Both the position numbers and the translations under genes were made by a program. A model generated the notes under the pieces. The model searched no databases and was not told where the DNA came from. It worked only from the letters and a program-made list of their open reading frames with translations. Below are positions 33,601-45,300 of a stretch of DNA of 64,000 nucleotides, piece after piece; position 1 is the stretch's first letter, and the number at the start of each line of letters is the position of its first letter. The stretch comes from Petrolisthes cinctipes. Lineage: Eukaryota > Arthropoda > Malacostraca > Decapoda > Porcellanidae. Where the stretch lies: assembly GCA_033782935.1 (NCBI GenBank), contig JAWQEG010000081.1, positions 563,001-627,000 on the forward strand, given 5' to 3'.

Positions 33601-35699
33601 GTGTCTTTCCTGCAGGCTCTCAACCTGTTGAGGGTCCTGGGTCATATTTCCTGGGGGACTGATTGCGCAACCCTCCTCAGCCTATATCATGCTCTTATTT
33701 GGTTGAAACTTGACTATGGGTGTGAGGTGTACTCTTCTGCCATGGATGCCCATCTCAGAGTCTTAGAACCTGTTCATCACGCTGGGGTACATCTGGCGAC
33801 CGGAGCCTTTAAGTCGTCCTCAATCTCCAGTCTCCTGGTGGACGGTGCTGAGCACCTAATTGATCTCCGTCGCCAGTCCTTAACCCCCAGAGTCCGGGCA
33901 GCGGGATTTCCCGCTCGGTCGACAGAGGCCGGGCAGCGGGAAATCCCGCTCTGTCGACAGAGTCCGGGCAGCGGGAAATCCCGCTTTTGGTAATTTATGG
34001 GGAAAAACGCCAAATTTGTCGGGATTTTTTTTGATCTGGCTATACTTCACCACCAGACCTTTTCATCCCCACATTCAATCAGTGTGTGCTTGACCGTGAC
34101 AATGGCTGGGCGTAGTGAAGAAAATACGGGCTCGTTCGATTCGGTGTATCCTACCGCGCTGCCGGGCGAAACCTCTCTTGTAACCTCCACTCCGCGGGTG
34201 CAACCAGCTAGATTGAGTCACAGCCACGCTCACAAAGCGAACGCAGCCTCGCTCTCACGGGAAAAGTGACCTCCATTCCTCACTTGATTTCTCGGCAATG
34301 GAGTGTCCTAGAGAGCTGGGGTTGGTTTTAATGGAAAGAGGAGGAGTTGATGGTGAGGACACAATCAAATTTAAGTTGTTCAGTATTGTAGTTTAGACGT
34401 AGGGAGTAAGAGAAGTAGAGTGATTTTCCTGGAAATACCCGGACAGGCAGGGTAAAAGTTAGTATTGCGCCCAGAACCACAGAACGTATTTCCATTCTTG
34501 GCCCGTCCCGGAGGGGTTAATGGTTCAATGTTGGCATCGCTTACATCGACTCCCTGACTTCCTTCCCTGCTTGGCGGTGTCATCTTTTCCTCCTGCAGTG
34601 GCTTTTTCCTTCTTCTTAGAACATGCTTCCTCTCACAGGGGGTCCCTCCCAGTGTACACTGATAAGTCAAAGTCTGATGCTGGAGTTGGTTTTGGGGCTG
34701 TCTTTCCTGACTTCTGGCATGGTGGCAGGCTCCCTTCTGTCACGTCTATTTTTACTGCCGAGTTCTCAGCCATTTTATATGCCCTCCAAGTAATTTTTAC
34801 TCTCTTCCAGCCTTTTCGTACTATTTTTAGCGATTCCTGTAGTGTTTTGCAGGCCTTGGGCAATTTTAACTTTTCCCATCCCCTGGTGTTGGCAATTCTT
34901 GAGTGGCTTGTCCTCCTGGTAGGTTGTAGCCGCAGTGTCACATTTTGTTGGGTACCAGCCCATGAAGGTGTTGATGGGAATGAGCAGGCTGACACCCTGG
35001 CTAAGGCTGTGGCCTCCAGCCTGGCATCATCCTGTACCTGCTGCGGACCTTAGACTTTAAATTGACACTGCTGTTCGTACCTGCTGGCAGGACAGATGGG
35101 ACGCCATGAGGGCTAATTAGCTCTGTTGCATCCGCCAGCGTTTGGGTTTGTAAAGCTGCAGCTGTCTGTACCTCCGGTGGGAGACGGCTCTTGCCCATCT
35201 CTGCGTTTGACCCATGGAATTATAATGTAGAGAGTTCCTCCTCCCTACTGTGATGATTGTCTAGTCCCCTTGACTGTGCAACATCTTCTTGTGGAGTGCC
35301 CCAGCATTGGGGACCTTTGTTGTAGGGACCTCTCTGAGTACCGGGTGGGGGACGGTTCTTACAGTCTCTTCCAGGTGCTCGGGGAGGAGGTGTGTAGTGA
35401 GGGAGAGAGCACCCTTTCCTTTTTGTGAATTTTATGATTTCTATGTCTATTCTTTTTAAAAAGTTCAATGTTTCTTTTTTATTATTATTATTATTCTTTA
35501 ATATGTCCTTTTAATCATGCTGATTCGCCCTTTTGGGGTAGTGAAGCCTGGCTTATATATGTATATATTTCCAAAATTATATAAATGACCATATTTTGAA
35601 ATCTTAAAAAAATAATATTATGTTGGACGGTATATGACCCTGGCTGTTGTGCCGCCAGATGCCTAGTGGCATCATCTAGCAATCAATTAATCAGTCAAT
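33601..35699 (+). mobile_element. Family A copy (5'-truncated RT thumb, RNase H, 3' UTR) with internal insertion
   Basis: Homology to ORF2 begins at ALNLLRVLGHISWG and runs to LRRQSL at 33879. It is then interrupted by a 633-bp TTAA-flanked element, and continues from 34521 with CWHRLHRLPDFLPC and RNase H (VYTDKSKSDAGVGF with the catalytic-loop Gly changed to Lys, TAEFSAILYAL, CWVPAHEGVDGNEQADTLAKA). About 110 codons between the RT thumb and RNase H are partly deleted. The 3' end has the GATGCC-TAGT-GGCATC hairpin (35658-35673) and an AATC-rich tail to about 35699. It is a dead copy. Confidence 0.85.
33884..34516. mobile_element. 633-bp TTAA-flanked non-autonomous piggyBac-type element
   Basis: The element is bounded by TTAA at 33880-33883 and 34517-34520. 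It begins CCCCCAGAGTCCGGGC and ends with the complement of CCCCTCCGGGACGGGCC. TTAA duplication with CCC/GGG ends is diagnostic of the piggyBac superfamily. The left subterminal region has three tandem units of about 36 bp, each holding the palindrome GCGGGAAATCCCGC (first unit GCGGGATTTCCCGC), with GTCGAC between units. An ATG-initiated frame of 56 codons at 34102-34269 is not recognisable as transposase. The target is interrupted within family A ORF2, which proves insertion. Confidence 0.88.
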
Positions 35700-36112
35700 C
35701 TTTGGCTATCCTCGATATGTAATCTAGTAATTTCTAGTGTAATAATTGTGGATTTTGCACAATATTATGATTTTTTATAATATGGTGGCTAGCATGAGTT
35801 CAGCCATCTTAGTTGTTGACATTTTGGACTTTGAAAAAATCGAAATCAGAATTCATGAAGATCCATTTCATGCTGTAACAAGACGTGACCGACAACTGCA
35901 GCAATTATAACGCATTGTGCATTATGTACAGTAAAATATAAGCTACTGATTCTCATTCGCAAGGAAAAACGGTTCCATAAATCTTACTATGTCAACAAAA
36001 GTTTTAGCTAGACCTAGGACTATTATATTCAGGCTTGCTCTCGAGGGTTGAGTATTTTATTGTCTCGTTGACTTGAACTGAGCTAGAGCCTTTCTAAGCT
36101 AAAAGATGGAAT
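35700..36112. other. Unassigned spacer
   Basis: AT-rich sequence with no recognised feature. Confidence 0.3.
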
Positions 36113-36534
36113 TGTAGTGATCCAAGCACCAGAATTTCCCATTCTCTGTCTCACGCATCGTCGCCTTCACCTGTCTGCCTACGGGCAGCCGCCACCCAAG
36201 CCTAGCCCATCACGCCGAAGCCAACGCTCTTTCACTACGCTCCGGGACTCCAGCCTGCAAGGGTCTTCCTCTCTCCCGCTCCTGCCACACCTGCCACCAC
36301 CTTGCCACACCAAGCCTAGGCTCCACGCGCCCCACGCTACACCAAGACTTTCTCCAAGCAACACCAAGACTCACTCCAAGCAACATCAAGACTTTCTCCA
36401 AGCAACACACAACTCCAGGCAAGCGGGAAGGCTCTACGCAGGTGCTTGGCCACTACAATTATTCATATTCTGTACTTAGTATAAACTGTACTTTGTATTG
36501 AGTCTGCTGTACACGAACCATCCCAGTCGTTATA
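36113..36534 (+). repeat. Probable Gypsy solo LTR
   Basis: The segment starts TGTAGTGATCCAAGCA, like the LTR at 39646-40048 (TGTAGTGACCCAAGCA on its sense strand). It ends with an AGTCTGCTGTACAC.. block and GTCGTTATA, analogous to the 3' ends of the other LTRs here. Internally, a CCAAGCAACACCAAGACTYWCT unit is repeated three times at about 36345-36405. No clear target duplication was found, and no Gypsy internal region adjoins it, so the right boundary is approximate. Confidence 0.6.
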
Positions 36535-38465
36535 AAACAACGAAAAACAGGTTAGCTAGAGCTCCGATCACGTGACCAGAACAACAACACAACTTGCATA
36601 CTATTTTGTTTTAGATATACTGTGAGCATTGATACCTCTCGCACATGTGCATAGTAATTATTATTCATAGTGAGTCACGCATGTAGATGATGCAGTTCAG
36701 AGTACCGTACTTTCCTTTTGGGGGCTGGTCAGCATGTTCTGGCCTACTCATTTGTTGCATGCCTTAAAACATTAAACTTTTCAATTTCAGTTCAGAGTAC
36801 TTGCCTTGTCACAGCTTCAGACGCCATGATTCACATCTGTTTATTTACATGTGACGTCACTATACCCTGGCTTGAGACAGGTCTAGCTTGCTCCAGAGCT
36901 GGCTAGAGTTGGCTAAACCTGGGCTTCAGCCAGACTCTAGTCCAGCTAAAGTACGAGACATAAAAGAACATAATATGACGTTTATCTTCTGTCCGCCTCT
37001 GGTCTGTCTTAAGCCTGGGACATTAAAAACCACGCCTCCCAAAGACTTCCACTACAAAGGTGTCTATGTTTATAAGATAATTAAATGTCTCACCCCGAAC
37101 ACCTCCACCCCATCCCCTATAGTTTGTGTCATATCAGTCTTGTGATATTGTTCATCCAAATGGACGCACAATAGCGTTTACAATATATCTTGATTATTTT
37201 CTCACTCTGAGATCGAGCCTAAGGACTCAGGTTAATAAACCCAAGCTCTATATAACAGTGTACACATGCTGTCATGTACCGTACCAAGGCACCAGTAACA
37301 ACAAACTAGGAGCAATGACGAATCAAGGCCACCGAGGCTCAACAATAACTCGACTGCATCAATCATATTTTACCTGAATTAAACCACACACAGAATAAAT
37401 GTCTCCATAGAGTATCAAGATAAACTCTATTGGGGGAAGGGAGGGAGGCGAATGATTAGAAATTCGTAATTCACCAAGGACTTTCGGAATAGATTGGGAA
37501 AACGTCATTGTCTATGATAAATGGCACAATTTAATTGGTTGCGGTACAAAATAATCAACTGACTAGAAATTAATTACCAATGTCAGCATAGCTGCGCCTG
37601 GTGATGGTGATTCAGAATATAATATTATATGGGTTTTGGATGTAGGTGTAACAGAGACTGATTGCCATTTATAGTATAGATAATCAAGAAGCAAAACAGA
37701 CGGAGAAGGACTTACTTATGCTGGAGGAGTGGAGTAGATACTAAAAGCTTTCCCGAACAACCTCACCTAGCCACAGCCAGAGATGTTACTGACGTTGACA
37801 TACTGCTTACTGCTGCTTGCTGTTCGCGCTACGTCCACTGCAGGATGGCTGTGATAAGTCCTTGAATGAATGCTGAGAGGTACAATAGGTGCATGGGTCT
37901 TACTTAAGCCCCTTTTTATTCTCTCGTTAAAGAATCAAGGCATTTTGAACTGAAATTCCTTTAAATTATCTCTCAAAAATATAAGCGTTAGATCACATTA
38001 AAATGCGCTAAATCTAGGTCCTGGTAACACTGGTACAGCCTCACAACTCCGGGCTGTGATAACCCTAACATTGCATAATCAACTGTCGAGTCTGGGAATA
38101 CCCGGGTTATCACTTTCTTGTTACCTTCTCTCGGTTCCCACCACACATACAGTACCCACACCTCTGTCTGCCTTTGGTTTTCAACACGCAACAATAAGAC
38201 AAATTTTCGAGGAGTGGGTGTCTTGATTGAAATACTCACGTGATGCAAAACAGCCACTCCTCCCTGTGCACTGCTTACCCTGGCTGTATTAACATGGTGT
38301 GTGTGTGGTGTTCGGTTTTCGTCACTCCGTATGTCTGCATATTAATTTCTATCTCAATTTTTTCTACCATAATTTATTTTTATGATACAAAACTGTTTTC
38401 AACTAGGATCAACTGAAGTCAATGGTCGCCATCTTGCCAAGCCAAATTTAAGCATTATTACATGC
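36535..38465. other. Unassigned stretch
   Basis: About 1.9 kb in which I see no recognisable coding domain or repeat boundary. Open frames are short. The minus-strand frame at 37988-38257 has no family resemblance I can name. Confidence 0.3.
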
Positions 38466-38860
38466 TGTAGCGACATTAAGCACCTTTACGCATCTTCCAT
38501 CTCACCTGTCCTTGTTACGCATCTTCAGCTTCACCTGTCCTACCTGTGCGGTGCGCACAGACAACTCTGGCTGGCCTGAGCGGCCGCACCTCCGCTATTC
38601 GATCACTCAGCCACTAGCTCTACACCTGGAAACACCTCTCTCTCCTGACCTGCCGTACCTCCTGCCACTACCTGCCTATACCAAGCTCTCCACGTGTCGC
38701 CTGCAGCAGCTACCTCTCTCACACTACGCAACTACGGCAGGCGGGAACTCACAGCTACAAGGTGCTTGCTACTACACAACCTCTGTACTTACCAATAAAT
38801 TGGTACCGTGTATAATCGAGTCTGTTCACCCCGGTAGTAACACAACCACTTGTTGTTACA
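38466..38860 (+). repeat. Gypsy solo LTR with ATGC target duplication
   Basis: This 395-bp unit begins TGTAGCGAC and ends TTGTTGTTACA. It is flanked by ATGC on both sides (38462-38465 and 38861-38864). It is clearly related to the 3' LTR at 57377-57741: both share CTCTCCTGACCTGCCGT-like text, CTGCAGCAGCTACCTCTCTC, GGTGCTTGCTACTACACAAC (A/G variation), ACCAATAAAT with the poly(A) signal, and AATCGAGTCTGTTCACC. Loss of the internal region by LTR-LTR recombination is the usual route to this structure. Confidence 0.9.
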
Positions 38861-38888
38861 ATGCCATTCAGTGACGGATAATCCCATA

Positions 38889-39027
<139 letters not shown>

Positions 39028-39041
39028 CACAGTGACATCTT

Positions 39042-39301
39042 AGAAACAGAAAGTATACATAGTATACTTTTGATACATTGGGGACCTGATTCCTCCAAAG
39101 TATGCCAGGAAACAAGACCAGGTTAATATAACTAATGGTGGCCTATAGTCTGGAATAGTTTGGAGGAATCTGTTGCTCCTTTGTACTATCCCTTTAAATG
39201 GACAGTACAGTACACTTTTGGTACATTGGTGTCCTGTTGCTTGGAATAGCTGTTAGAGAAAATATATACTGCAGATTTACCAAAGCTGTACGACTCCCTT
39301 A
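39042..39301 (-). mobile_element. Two adjacent copies of the TTAA MITE family
   Basis: On the minus strand, from 39301, TTAAGGGAGTCGTACAG leads into GGTAAATCTGC, CTATTCCAAGCAACAGGAC and CCAATGTACCAAAAGTGTAC. A second unit starts near 39195 (TTTAAAGGGATAGTAC) and contains CCTCCAAACTATTCC and GGCATACTTTGGAGGAATC. These match the 152-bp MITE in the Penelope element at 12282-12433. Boundaries of the individual copies are approximate. Confidence 0.65.
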
Positions 39302-39574
39302 ACTAAGTCTTCATAACTCGGCCTTCATACTGATCGGCGATACTGGTAGGTAAGGAAGGGGAGTTCAGAGAGGTATATGGGTAGTGTACTTGGAGGTATT
39401 ATACAGGGAAAACCTGTTGCTACTCACAGACCACCAGCGGCTCACCTAATTATAACATTATTTTCAAGGCAATATTCAAAATTGGTGGCCTTTCTATTTG
39501 GCTGGAACTTAGTGTAGCTTATCTCAGTGTAAGATGTAGTGTTTTGCCTTTTCTTAATTAAATAACATTGATAG

Positions 39575-40200
39575 TATACTTTTGATACTTCGGAGTGCCA
39601 TTATTCCTTCAAAAGCATGTCAGGAAACAGAACCAGACAAACCATTGTAACGTCTGGAGGTCGTTACTACCAAGGGTGTATAGTAGACAACAGTACTTTA
39701 TTACAGAGTATAACAGGGAGAGTTTGGAGATGACCCAAGCACAGGTAATGGTGACTTAGTTGCCTAGCTAGCCAGGGATGCCTTGCTTGTAGTATGCTAG
39801 TGGTGTAGCTTCGAGAGAGCTTGACTCTGGCGTGGTAGCTTGGTGTAGCGTGTAGGCAAGGCGGCTGGCGGAGCGGGACGGAGGCAGGTCTGGCTGGTGT
39901 GGTAGCCCTCTCGTAAGTGACGCTCTAGAGCCTGCTGAGGATTGGGAAGGCTAGACGGGTCGGTTGCTCAATGCAGGAGTAGCCTCGTTTCGTGACATGT
40001 GGGCAAGTATGAGAAAGCATAGCAAAACATAGTGCTTGGGTCACTACACTATAACTCTGGTGGCATGTTGCTTGAAATAGTTTCGAGGAATTTGTTGCTC
40101 CAGATGTTACCAGGTCCCTTATCATATACTCTTGGTAGGCTATACATTGGAGGAACTTGATTAGTCCAAACTGTGCCAAGAAACAGGCTCCTTCAATAAC
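39575..40200 (-). mobile_element. MITE copy or copies split by a solo LTR
   Basis: Fragments of the same MITE lie on both sides of the LTR at 39646-40048: left, TATACTTTTGATAC and CATGTCAGGAAACAG; right, CTGGTGGCATGTTGCTTG and GGTCCCTTATCATATAC. A further partial unit runs to about 40200 (CAAACTGTGCCAAGAAACAG). The two flanks of the LTR join into one MITE when the LTR is ignored, showing order of insertion. Confidence 0.65.
39646..40048 (-). repeat. Gypsy-type solo LTR (minus orientation)
   Basis: On the minus strand this 403-bp unit runs from TGTAGTGACCCAAGCA to CCAGACGTTACA, with a TAATAAAG poly(A)-like signal near the end. The flanks CCAT (39642-39645) and CTAT (40049-40052) fit a 4-bp target duplication with one mismatch. 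It interrupts a MITE copy. No internal region is present. Confidence 0.75.
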
Positions 40201-40355
40201 AATAAGAGGTGTTGGTTAAATTAGCGTTGTTTACAGAAAGAAAAATAGGAAAAAAGTTAAAATAAAATACAAGGAGAGAGAGAGAGATTTGTCAATATAA
40301 TTTGGTTTATTTCCAACATATAAGGCATTTATTGGCCTAATGAACATTAATATTT

Positions 40356-40982
40356 TATAACGTCAATGAAGCCCATGCGTCATTACCCGGGGTTAACAGA
40401 CTCTAGGATACACAGTTACAGTTTATTGGTAGGTACAAAAGGGTCACACAGAATACGAGAGTATGCTGGCGTGCCGTGCCGTAGGTGAGCCGTGGCTGCT
40501 GCCGGAGAGTTGTCTGGGGGCTGGAGAGTAGCCGTGTGATCAAGACGGGAACACGGGTAGGGTTCGGGGCAGCTAGGCAGGTGTGGTGGCATTGCAGGAC
40601 CTTCTTCTTCCAGGGCTCGAATGTAAGTGTCTGGCCCAGCAGCCACTGGGTCCTTATATATCGTAAGAATCAGTTCCCGGATGAGGCGTCGTCACGTGAT
40701 CACCTGACCCACACGCGAGGGCAGGTAGCCATTCCCATGGTTGACTCATTCTGGTGCAGGGAGTGGAGACTGCAGCTGGTGTCCCTAGAGGAACAAGGTG
40801 GATTGACTGAAGGCTGCAGGGCTCCCAAGAGAGGCTTAGTTCTGTCTGGGCAGGGGACTAATGTACTCGCCATTCCATGGCTGGCTATGAATAGACAAAG
40901 GGATATAGGAGTGGGTATACATGGAGCTATAGGAGTGGCTATATATGTGGTTACAGGAGTGGCTATGTATGTTGCCTCTACA
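40356..40982 (-). repeat. 3' LTR of minus-strand Gypsy element
   Basis: On the minus strand the LTR begins TGTAGAGGCAACATAC immediately after a purine-rich tract. It contains a TATATAAGG box (about 40653-40661) and an AATAAA signal (40422-40427), and then AGTCTGTTAACCCC, paralleling AGTCTGTTCACCCC in the other LTRs. The 3' end is taken at GACGTTATA (about 40356) by analogy and is uncertain. Confidence 0.65.
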
Positions 40983-40984
40983 TT

Positions 40985-41001
40985 ACCCCCCCCCTCCCCC
41001 C
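40985..41001 (-). other. Polypurine tract of the minus-strand Gypsy element
   Basis: The minus-strand sequence is an almost pure G/A run directly upstream of the LTR start at 40982, the expected primer site for plus-strand DNA synthesis. Confidence 0.7.
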
Positions 41002-42095
41002 TGAAATGTTTAGGAAACAACAGGGGGAGGAAGGTAAGAGAGAACAAAAATAAAATAAAATACACAATGTACAATAATATATAAATAAATAAGTGTAATA
41101 CATGAGTGTGTGGGTCGGGTGTAAGGTGTGTCAAATAGCATTGATTAGTAATATGGCGTGTGTGTAGTAGGCAGCGTGTGGAGTAGGTGTGTGTTTGTAT
41201 TGTGTAGCAAGGAGAGGTATTTCGCCCATTGCCATATGGTATGCCCTGCAGGTGTTCCCGAGGAGGAGATGGTGTGGTGGTGGCTGTGAAGCGAGGTCTG
41301 GGCCACAGGTTCGAGGAGGCATGGTTGGCAATGGCTGTTTGATGGAATGTCTGTCCTGGGGAAGATCAGAGGGGATTATAGGTGTCGCGGAGGATTTGGA
41401 AGGAAGGTCGAGAAGGTTGGGGGTGGGTATAGGCGGGATGGAAAGGGTTGAGGGAAATTGGATAGTAGGAGTGGGTGGAAGAGGGATAGGTAGGGGTGGA
41501 TTAGGAGAAGGATATCTGGGATGGGTATGAGACGTAGGGGTTGTGGGAGATATTCGAGAGGAGCGAGGTGGGGTATGCTGTGGGATGGGTGAGGAGGGGG
41601 TAGGATGGGGTGAGGGTGGTGTTTGTGGTTGATGCAGATCTACGGTGGGTGTGGGCGGGGAGGGGGATGGATGGGGGGTGGTAGGGTTGAAGGTGGTGAA
41701 GGTGAATGTGTTGTGGTGGTAGGGGGATTAGGGGGTTGTGGCATGAATATGTGTTGGGGTTGTGGGGTGGGTAGGAGTGGTGGGCTGTAGTGCGGGGATA
41801 CTGTGGCTGGGATAGGTGGGTTGGCAGGTAGGAGTGGTGTATGGTGTGTTGGAGCATGTGTGGATGTATGTGAATGTGGGGGTGTAGTGATGACCGCTGG
41901 CTTGACCCGTTCCCAGGACGTGACGTAAGGTTTTTCCGCTGCTTTCAGGACGAAGAGGAAGGAGAGGTTGGAGGTGTCTGTGCTTGGATATGTGACCTGC
42001 CCGGGTAGGCGGAGATCTTCTCCAAAAATGAGTTCTGCTGGTGAGTTGTGTAGATCCTCCTTCACAGTGGCACGGATGGTCAAGAAGATGAGAGG
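41002..42095 (-). pseudogene. Gypsy integrase C-terminus and low-complexity tail (minus)
   Basis: From 42095 the minus strand reads the end of an integrase core (IFLTIRATVKEDLHNSPAEL, IFGEDLRLPGQV, TDTSNLSFLFVLKAAEKPYV, SWERVKPA), equivalent to LVFGKDLRVPGQL..SWERVKPA at 55.9-56.3 kb. Compared with that copy, about 65 residues are deleted between LKAA and KPYV. A His/Pro/Thr-rich low-complexity region follows, and near 41200 a degenerate final block resembles the RP.KYL end of the other copy. The 5' side is cut at 42095 by the tail of a family A LINE. Confidence 0.75.
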
Positions 42096-42342
42096 AATTG
42101 ATTGATTGATTGATTGATTTTGATGCAACTAAGCATCTGGCGGCGCAACAGCTAAGGTCATATACCGCCCAACATAAAATTGTCATCTACATAATTAATA
42201 AAACATGAATACCCGAAAGGGATAGGCACCTTGATTAAAAGACACACAAACTCAAAAACACATTATTAATAAAAGAACCCGTCAAAAAAAAAAAAAAAAA
42301 AAAAAAAAGTCAAACCATCTAAAAACCATAAATATCATAAAA

Positions 42343-45300
42343 TCATATTTTGTGGAGAAGGCCAGCCTTCTCCACATAGGATAGGGTGGTCCCGCCCACA
42401 CTACAAGCCTCCTCCCTGAGCGCCTGGGAGAGACTGTAAGAGCCGTCACCCACCCGGTACTCGGAGAGGTGCCTACGACGATGGTCCCCAAGGCTGGGAC
42501 ACTCGACAATAAGATGCCGTACTGTCAGAGGGACCAGACAATCATCACAGTAGGGAGGGTGAGCCCTCTCCATTAAAAAGCCATGAGTCAATAATGTGTG
42601 GCCAATGCGGAGACGGACAAGAGCCGTCTCCCACCGGCGGGACGGGCCACTGTAGCTCCACAAACCAAGGTTCTGGTGGATGTCGCGGAGCTTGTTAGCC
42701 CCGACGGCGTCCTATCTGTTCTGCCAGCAGGAACGAATGGTAGCATCTAAGTAGGGTCGAAGGTCCACTGCAGAAACAGGATGACACCTGGCAGGAGGCC
42801 GAGAATTGAAGACTGCAGCCTTAGCCAGGGCGTCAGCCCGCTCATTCCCATCGACACCCACATGGGCCGGGACCCAACAAAAGGTGACTTTGCGACCAGG
42901 AGGACAAGCCACTCAAGAATGGCCAACACCAGTGGATGGGAAGAGTTAAAATTGCACAAGGCCTGCAAGGCACTACAGGAATCGCTAGAAATAGTAAACA
43001 AAGGCTGAGGGAGAGTAAAAATCACTTGGAGGGCATATAAAATGGCCGAGAGCTCAGCAGTAAAAATTGACATGACAGAAGGGAGCCTGCCGCCATGGCA
43101 AAAGTCAGGAAAGACAACTTCAAAGCCAACTCCAGCATCAGACTTTGACCCATCAGTGTACACAGGGAGGGACTCCCTGTGAGTGAAGGCATGTTCTAAA
43201 AAGAGGGAACAAGCCACTGGAGGAGGAAGAGATTCCTTCTTGTCTGTAAAGCAGGTGCAGGGGAAAACTTCTGGAAGAAGCCATGGAGCCACCCTGGGGA
43301 CCCTCCTGACCTGGAAGCCAAAGGGCCATGGTTCACGAGATTGTAAAAGGTAGTACTGAGACATGATATCAGATGACACTGCCAAGAAGGGAAGGGAGTC
43401 AGGAAGTCGATGTAATCGATGCCAACAGCGAACCATCAAGGACTGGCGACGGAGATCAAGAGGTGGCTCATCAGACGTACTCCAGCATGATGAACAGGGT
43501 CTAAAACTCTGAGACGAGCATCGGTGGCAGAAGAGTACACCTCACACCCATAGTCGAGTTTTGACCTAATAAGAACATGGTATAAGCGGAGGAGGGTGGC
43601 TCGATCAGCCCCCCAGGATGTATGGCCCAGGACCCTCAACAGGTTAAGAGCCTTGAGGCAAGAGACCTTAAGTGTACGTAAGTGGGGAACCCAAGTCAAA
43701 TGTTTGTCAAAAAGGAGACCCAAAAAGCGAGTCTCCTCGACACAACGTATCCGATGACCATACATGAATAAGTCCGGATCAGGGTGAACGCCTCAGATGC
43801 GGCAGAAGTGCATAGCAACTGTCTTGGAAGGAGAAAATCGAAACCCATGAGAACCAGTCCAACGTGACACACTGTCAAGGGCAAGCTGCATGCGCCGCTC
43901 CGCCACTGACATACGGAAGCAGCAAACCAGACTGCTAGGTCGTCAATGTACATCGAGTTAGCTATACCGTCTGGAAGGGATGAGGCAATGGCATTAATTG
44001 CTGCTGCAAACAATGTGACTCTAAGGACGCTTCCCTGGGGGACGCCCTCCTCCTTTGCAACAGATGCTGAGAGGGCTGTACCAACCCTCACAGAAAAACT
44101 GCGACCACTGAGAAACTCCTTAAGAAAGAGTGGAAGGCGACCCCGCAGGCCATATAAATGGAGTTGCTGCAGGATGCCATATTGCCAGGTAGTGTCATAG
44201 GCTTTCTCTAAATCAAAGAATACACAGACAAGGTGTTGATGTCGTGCAAAGGCCTCACATGCAGCAGCTTCCAACCTGACCAGAGCATCTGTAGTGGAAC
44301 GGTGTTTACGAAAGCCAGACTGGGACGGAGACAGATAATCACCCCGTTCCAAGAAGTATACCAGTCTGACATTCACCATCTTTTCAAATAGTTTACAGAG
44401 ACAGGAGGTCAAGGCAATTGGTCGATAATTGAGGGCAACACCAGAGTCCTTGCCCGGCTTGAGAAAAGGAAGGATGGTAACAACCCTCCACCCAGAAGGG
44501 AAGACACCCTACAGCCAGATTCTGTTATATAAAGCTAAAAGAAATGAAATCGCCTCCTCACTCAAGTGTCGTAACATTGCATATATCCCGTTGTCTGGCC
44601 CAGGAGAAATGTCGCCGCAGAGAGAGAGAGCAGAATGCAGGTCTCTCAGGGTGAATATATGGTTATAACTTTCATTCTCGTTCCCTGAGAAATCCAGGAC
44701 ACTACGCTCCTTGGCTCTTAACTCATGCCTGACAGCCAGAGGTTGAGAGTCATGGCTGGAGACTTTTGCAAAAGCCTCCGCCATGGTATTGGCCACTGTC
44801 AAACCATCCATGATCTTAATTCCATTGACCTTAAGTACAGGTGGAGAACTAGGAGAAAACTTCCCCGCCATCTTACGGACTCTCCTGAACACCTGGGTGA
44901 GTGGAGTTTTAGTATTAATAGAAGACACGTCGGGCCTCTTTTAAAACTCGTCTACCCTGAGCCCGTCGGAAGTCCTCTAAAAGAGTTGGGTCCCCACGAT
45001 TGCGACGAAGGTGAGAGAAAGCAGCGCGCTTCTCCCGCACAGCAGTGGTGCAGACTGGTGACCACCAAGGGACATGACGTTTGGGAAAGTAGCCAGAAGT
45101 TCTAGGGATAGAGTTGGGAGCAGCAGAGTGGAGCATATCAGTGAAATATGTTACAGCCTCGTCAGAGCTACCAAAATCGGCTACAGAAGAGACTGAAGAA
45201 GTTAGCTCTCTAAAAAACTGCCAGTCAGCCTTCTCTAATTTCCACCTAGGAAGACTAGACTGTGGTTCGTACCTGTTACCTTCTAAAAGTATAGGGAAAT

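Noticed and set aside
34102..34269. 56-codon frame inside the piggyBac-type element as transposase N-terminus
   Set aside because: It has none of the acidic or DDD-type features of piggyBac transposases and is too short to assign.
36345..36410. Possible CRISPR-like array of short repeats
   Set aside because: The units are directly adjacent tandem copies inside an LTR, without unique spacers. The genome is clearly eukaryotic.
37988..38257. Minus-strand frame of about 89 codons
   Set aside because: No recognisable domain, no neighbouring exon signal that convinced me, and a length expected by chance.
40416..41134. Overlapping open frames on both strands near 40.4-41.1 kb
   Set aside because: They lie in a Gypsy LTR, polypurine tract and low-complexity flank. 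No conserved protein motif is present.
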